Part shown: in pieces, positions 61,489-64,000 of the stretch
Layout: every line of letters starts with the position of its first letter
How positions within the stretch are numbered: position 1 is the first letter of the stretch
DNA from: Draconibacterium mangrovi_A
GTDB taxonomy: Bacteria; Bacteroidota; Bacteroidia; Bacteroidales; Prolixibacteraceae
Assembly: GCF_037646455.1 (NCBI RefSeq)
Contig: NZ_JBBIXN010000002.1
Coordinates: 372,001 to 436,000 of the forward strand
Direction of reading: 5' to 3'
Length of the DNA: 64,000 nucleotides
Position numbers and translations under genes: made by a program
The notes under the pieces: generated by a model
The model's database searches: none
What the model was told of the DNA's origin: nothing
The model's input: the letters and a program-made list of their open reading frames with translations, nothing else

Positions 61489-61515
61489 ATTCGGTAAATT
61501 ATAGTAATCAAGATA

Positions 61516-61923
61516 CTAATCAATTAGTAATTCCGTTCGTTTAAAGTTTTCCAATTTTGTTTTAGCAATATCGTCCGGCTTAAATAGATTAAATATTAAA
61601 CTCTCCAATGCCTTTTGTTGCTTTTGCTTCGATTCAAAAGACATCGGCATTACAACAGCCTTTCCCTTTGAATCCATTAATTTGAAACCCAAAATATGAG
61701 AATAGTCTGAGGATGATTTCCGAACCTCTGATTCTGATGAAAGACTTATACAAAAACTACGATAAGCCTCCAGGTATGCAATAGAATCCGTTTTGGCTTT
61801 AATGGTATTCTTTTCCAGCTCTCTCACACTTCCGTATTCTTTGGATATCTCGATATAAGTGTATTTATGCTTGCAACCCACCAGGGCTGTAAGTAAAAGT
61901 GTGAGATAGATTAGTCTTTTCAT
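61516..61923 (-). CDS. Phage-borne lipoprotein of unknown function
   Basis: A 135-residue protein with a lipobox (TALVGC, Cys17) after a short hydrophobic signal. The mature part is helical and charged (VRELEKNTIKAKTDSIAYLEAYRSF, KQQKALESLIFNLFKPDDIAKT). It lies with its own terminator apart from the structural operons. A prophage lipoprotein gene of this kind may be expressed in the lysogen, for example for superinfection exclusion; that is inference only. Confidence 0.65.
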   Translation of the reverse strand: MKRLIYLTLLLTALVGCKHKYTYIEISKEYGSVRELEKNTIKAKTDSIAYLEAYRSFCISLSSESEVRKSSSDYSHILGFKLMDSKGKAVVMPMSFESKQKQQKALESLIFNLFKPDDIAKTKLENFKRTELLID

Positions 61924-61980
61924 TTTAATTGTTTTTAAAGGTTAATGAAACAGTGTTTAAATGTAGTAAAAATTAGCTTG

Positions 61981-62442
61981 CTATTGTGCCGTTAATAAAG
62001 GCATCCACTTATCCCGGAAACCTGGATTTGTTTCCAATAGGTTGTTTACCGTTCTGCAGGCATGCAAAACGGTAGCATGATCTTTATTGCCAATCGTACG
62101 GCCAATTTTTGCCAGGCTTTCTTTGGTGTTTCGTTTCGATAAATACATAGCCACCTGTCGGGCTTCCACAATATCGCGGTTACGTGTTTTCTGTTGTAAC
62201 TCATCAGGATCGCACCCCACATAGTTTGCAACCTTTTCGAGCTCGTAGGCACTTGTACTGTTTACATTTAGTTTTGCTGCCACCGATAACATCAATTCAA
62301 ATTTCTTCTCGCCAAGCTCTCTGTAAGCAGCATACAGCAGCTTGTAATATTTGCGCAGCAGGCGCAGCCGCTCAGCCATTCTAAAGCCGCGCAGCTGATC
62401 TTTGTCTTTTATTCCTGCCTTTTTAAAATCCTTTAATTCCAT
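61981..62442 (-). CDS. Stand-alone DnaA domain IV-like DNA-binding protein
   Basis: A 153-residue protein whose last roughly 75 residues match the DNA-binding domain IV of DnaA: VANYVGCDPDELQQKTRNRDIVEARQVAMYL, then SLAKIGRTIGNKDHATVLHACRTVNNLL, which has the DHxTVxHA signature used for DnaA-box recognition. The first half is helical and basic (FRMAERLRLLRKYYKLLYAAYRELGEKKFELML). There is no AAA+ ATPase domain, so it cannot act as an initiator by itself. It may bind DnaA boxes to hinder host replication, or serve as a phage repressor or replication helper. Confidence 0.82.
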   Translation of the reverse strand: MELKDFKKAGIKDKDQLRGFRMAERLRLLRKYYKLLYAAYRELGEKKFELMLSVAAKLNVNSTSAYELEKVANYVGCDPDELQQKTRNRDIVEARQVAMYLSKRNTKESLAKIGRTIGNKDHATVLHACRTVNNLLETNPGFRDKWMPLLTAQ

Positions 62443-62460
62443 AACTTGTAATTTTTCTGG

Positions 62461-62673
62461 TTATTGAGATAGGAGGCTATACTCCGCCACCCGTTTTCCG
62501 TTTCGTTTCACCATTTGCGAATCGATCTTTAACCCTTCATCGTGGGTGAGGTCGTAAATACGTCCACTCAATCGCAAACAACCATAAAGGCTGAGTGCTT
62601 CAAGTGCAGTGATCTTTTTTCCGCTCTCCAGGTGAGCGCGGATCTTTGCTGTTTGTGATTGTAATGTTGCCAT
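62461..62673 (-). CDS. Small phage helix-turn-helix protein
   Basis: A 70-residue protein with an HTH-like N-terminal half (TAKIRAHLESGKKITALEALSLYGCLRLSGRIYDL) and a short wing (MVKRNGKRVAEYSL), resembling the HTH_39-type domain of phage proteins. It is 10 bp after the PP-loop gene and 18 bp before the DnaA-like gene, so the three are probably one unit. Likely a DNA-binding accessory or regulator. Confidence 0.72.
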   Translation of the reverse strand: MATLQSQTAKIRAHLESGKKITALEALSLYGCLRLSGRIYDLTHDEGLKIDSQMVKRNGKRVAEYSLLSQ

Positions 62674-62683
62674 GTTTTAAAAT

Positions 62684-63889
62684 TTACATTTCAAATAATT
62701 TTACTTCCATTGATCCATCGTTATAAATCTGATTAAACGGGTCAGTTGCTAATGGTTCCGTTCCTTCCCATTTCTGAGGCCAGATATTATTTTCCCAGTG
62801 CCATTCTATTCTGCTTAATTCTTCATCGTTCAGAATATCTATTTGAGGTCTATTGAATGCTGTGGCCAGTCTATTAACTTTTGCCTGAATATGAATAATT
62901 GCATTAGTAAAGTACTTCCTGGCTTCCATAGTTAAAGGCCCAACCCTGTATGGATTTTTTGTTGGTGTACCGTCCATCTTGGTTTCACCATGTTTTCTCA
63001 GCCGGTATTCAAATTTTCTCATTTCTCGATAAAGTGGGCGTAGTTCTTTTAATGGTTGCAGATATCCCCAGTCCTTGGGGAATTTCTCCATAATGGCATC
63101 CAGAGCTGTATCTTCATCTACCAGTGGACATCCATTGCAGCCGGTTCTGGCGTTAACCTCTTTTACCTTTTCGCCGCCATAGGCTTGAATCAACATGCTT
63201 GTATCCCAGCCTCCATACCTTTTTTGAGGCGCAAACACCTGGAGCCAGTCCCAAACGTTACAAACCCGCCAGTGTATGATAGGAGCGATTGTGGCAGTGA
63301 TCTTATTATCGAGGGTGTTCATATACCAACCCTGACCACATTCGGCTCCATTTTTTGTGCAAGCCATCGAGAGTCTTCCGTCACGGATCGCACTTTCGCC
63401 CATGCGCACTCCGGTGAATGTAAGTACCTTTTCTCCTATGGTATCGAATTCTGCTTCAATAGCTTTTTGCATGGGAGTAACCTTTATCTGTTGGGTACAC
63501 CAGCGCAAAGTCATATTGTTTGGCGGAGGAACGCCACGCCCTAACATGTAAACAAAGAACCGGTGATCCATATCTGACATAACGACCTGAGTTCTTAACC
63601 AAGGAAGATTCAAAGCTTTTATCTGCTTCAGCATGTTTTCTGCTCCAATAGCCAAAGGTGTAAGCTCCATTCGAGTATCGGCATACATTACAGTTAAACT
63701 CTTTGGTTGCCTGATCTGGCCTGACAGAATCAGGTAAATGATCAGTGTCATAGTTGCAGTTGAGTCTTTTCCTCCGCTCCAAGCAATTACCCAATGATCG
63801 TGCTGGTATGCGTATGCGTTAATCGATTGAATTGTCAATTCCTGACAATCGCCAACGCTTATTTTTTCTATTCCAAAAAGGTTATCCAT
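62684..63889 (-). CDS. DndC/PAPS-reductase-like PP-loop protein
   Basis: A 401-residue PP-loop ATPase with SGGKDS at residues 38-43. It shares a run of motifs with DndC, the sulfur-transfer enzyme of DNA phosphorothioation: RWCTQQIKVTP, TGVRMGESAIRDGR, a later CNGCPLVDED cysteine cluster (also CTKNGAEC), and a WDWLQVF segment. Many phages carry such 'PAPS reductase' proteins with unknown role. I place the start at ATG 63889, because the longer frame begins with TTG at 63961 and runs through the end of another gene. DNA or nucleotide thiolation is the most interesting option; sulfate reduction is unlikely in a phage. Confidence 0.78.
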   Translation of the reverse strand: MDNLFGIEKISVGDCQELTIQSINAYAYQHDHWVIAWSGGKDSTATMTLIIYLILSGQIRQPKSLTVMYADTRMELTPLAIGAENMLKQIKALNLPWLRTQVVMSDMDHRFFVYMLGRGVPPPNNMTLRWCTQQIKVTPMQKAIEAEFDTIGEKVLTFTGVRMGESAIRDGRLSMACTKNGAECGQGWYMNTLDNKITATIAPIIHWRVCNVWDWLQVFAPQKRYGGWDTSMLIQAYGGEKVKEVNARTGCNGCPLVDEDTALDAIMEKFPKDWGYLQPLKELRPLYREMRKFEYRLRKHGETKMDGTPTKNPYRVGPLTMEARKYFTNAIIHIQAKVNRLATAFNRPQIDILNDEELSRIEWHWENNIWPQKWEGTEPLATDPFNQIYNDGSMEVKLFEM

Positions 63890-64000
63890 TGTTTCGAATG
63901 ATTTTCTTTGGTTGAATGTCCCAGCCGGTGCCGGGTGATGAAGCGGAGAACAGACCGCCAAATTCGCTAACGTAGCCGAATGCGAGGTACCAGTTTGGTC
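63882..64000 (-). CDS. Partial phage gene at the right edge (C-terminal end only)
   Basis: An open frame enters from the right edge and ends with TAA at 63882-63884, overlapping the next gene's ATGGAT by eight bases. Its last 38 residues (WYLAFGYVSEFGGLFSASSP, GTGWDIQPKKIIRNNG) are protein-like, with many aromatic residues. The overlap suggests translational coupling to the PP-loop gene. The product cannot be named from this fragment. Confidence 0.6.
   Translation of the reverse strand, partial: PNWYLAFGYVSEFGGLFSASSPGTGWDIQPKKIIRNNG

Larger units (their letters stand above)
61193..61515. other. Non-coding phage region with several inverted repeats
   Basis: This 323-base stretch has no gene. 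It contains paired segments at 61246-61262 with 61322-61337 and 61264-61274 with 61409-61419, a hairpin at 61385-61401 and a terminator at 61455-61488. It is the longest non-coding stretch within the prophage part of the window. Confidence 0.65.
35777..64000. mobile_element. Mu-like transposable prophage, partial (right-end genes at left)
   Basis: From about 35777 to the window edge almost all genes are phage genes: adenine methylase, tail fibres, baseplate-like proteins, tape measure, tail tube, lysis, capsid, protease, terminase, DUF1320, DUF935 portal fused to Mu F, gpG-like, and regulators. DUF935, DUF1320, Mu F and the virion-morphogenesis protein are typical of Mu-like phages. The candidate terminus begins 5'-TGTACAAAAAAGTTGC at 35777, fitting the TG terminal dinucleotide of Mu-family ends. 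The modification gene at the extreme end matches Mu's arrangement. The integrase/transposase end lies outside the window, so the full length is unknown. Confidence 0.88.

Noticed and set aside
35777..64000. Diversity-generating retroelement
   Set aside because: Tail genes with lectin-like modules made me look for one, but there is no reverse transcriptase and no template/variable repeat pair with adenine-biased differences in this window.
1..64000. CRISPR array, rRNA or tRNA genes
   Set aside because: No regularly spaced short repeats and no tRNA cloverleaf or rRNA sequence were noticed in reading. A dedicated search was not possible.

Overview
The window looks like a chromosome segment of a Bacteroidota bacterium, probably a carbohydrate-degrading relative of the Marinilabiliales or Bacteroidales (inference). 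The reasons are: secreted proteins with type IX secretion (T9SS) C-terminal sorting domains, a hybrid two-component sensor/AraC regulator, lipoprotein glycosidases, AT-rich spacers and mostly weak ribosome binding sites. About 35.8 kb is host chromosome. The remaining 28 kb is one end of a Mu-like transposable prophage that runs off the right edge.

Host part. Positions 407-11499 (minus strand) hold a degradative cluster: two paralogous GH43 glycosidases, a GH27-type alpha-galactosidase, and a 2269-residue secreted multidomain adhesin-like protein with a T9SS tail. No susC/susD pair is seen. Positions 11824-14226 (plus) are a molybdopterin operon: moaA, moaD, moaE and a MoeB/ThiF-type adenylyltransferase. 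Positions 14291-23009 (minus) are an operon-like run of four T9SS-exported proteins: a serine hydrolase, an S41-like peptidase, a beta-helix protein and a BNR-repeat protein. It is followed by a lipoprotein gene (23343-23936) and a hybrid sensor/regulator (24124-28419). Two matching pairs of 21-bp-spaced direct repeats, one upstream of the operon and one upstream of the lipoprotein gene, look like operators of that regulator. Positions 28845-35107 carry a PQQ-type beta-propeller protein, a Crp/Fnr regulator, small envelope proteins, an NAD(P)-binding oxidoreductase, a metallo-beta-lactamase-fold hydrolase and an AraC regulator.

The prophage begins near 35777, inside a DUF3737-type gene whose N-terminal half (35321-35797) is left in the window. 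From this end it carries: a Dam-like adenine methylase (in the position of Mu mom), a large structured hairpin region, membrane proteins, tail-fibre-like proteins with FISUMP/DUF1566 modules, tail proteins, a tape measure, a tail-chaperone gene with an apparent -1 frame extension that ordinary ORF calling misses, tail tube, lysis genes, major capsid and protease/scaffold. All of these are on the minus strand. A divergent promoter region with a 10-bp inverted repeat separates them from plus-strand packaging and head genes (terminase subunits, gp36-like protein, a portal-MuF fusion, gpG-like protein and tail terminator). Beyond 60.98 kb, minus-strand genes that look early or accessory follow: a lipoprotein, a stand-alone DnaA domain IV protein, an HTH protein, a DndC/PAPS-reductase-like PP-loop protein and a partial gene at the edge. 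Transposase genes are not in view and should lie to the right.

The most noteworthy points are the gene disruption by the prophage, the hidden -1 frame of the tail chaperone, the 21-bp-spaced operator pairs, the free DnaA domain IV, the DndC-like protein, the near-identical 650-bp tails of two adjacent exported enzymes, and two structured non-coding regions inside the phage.
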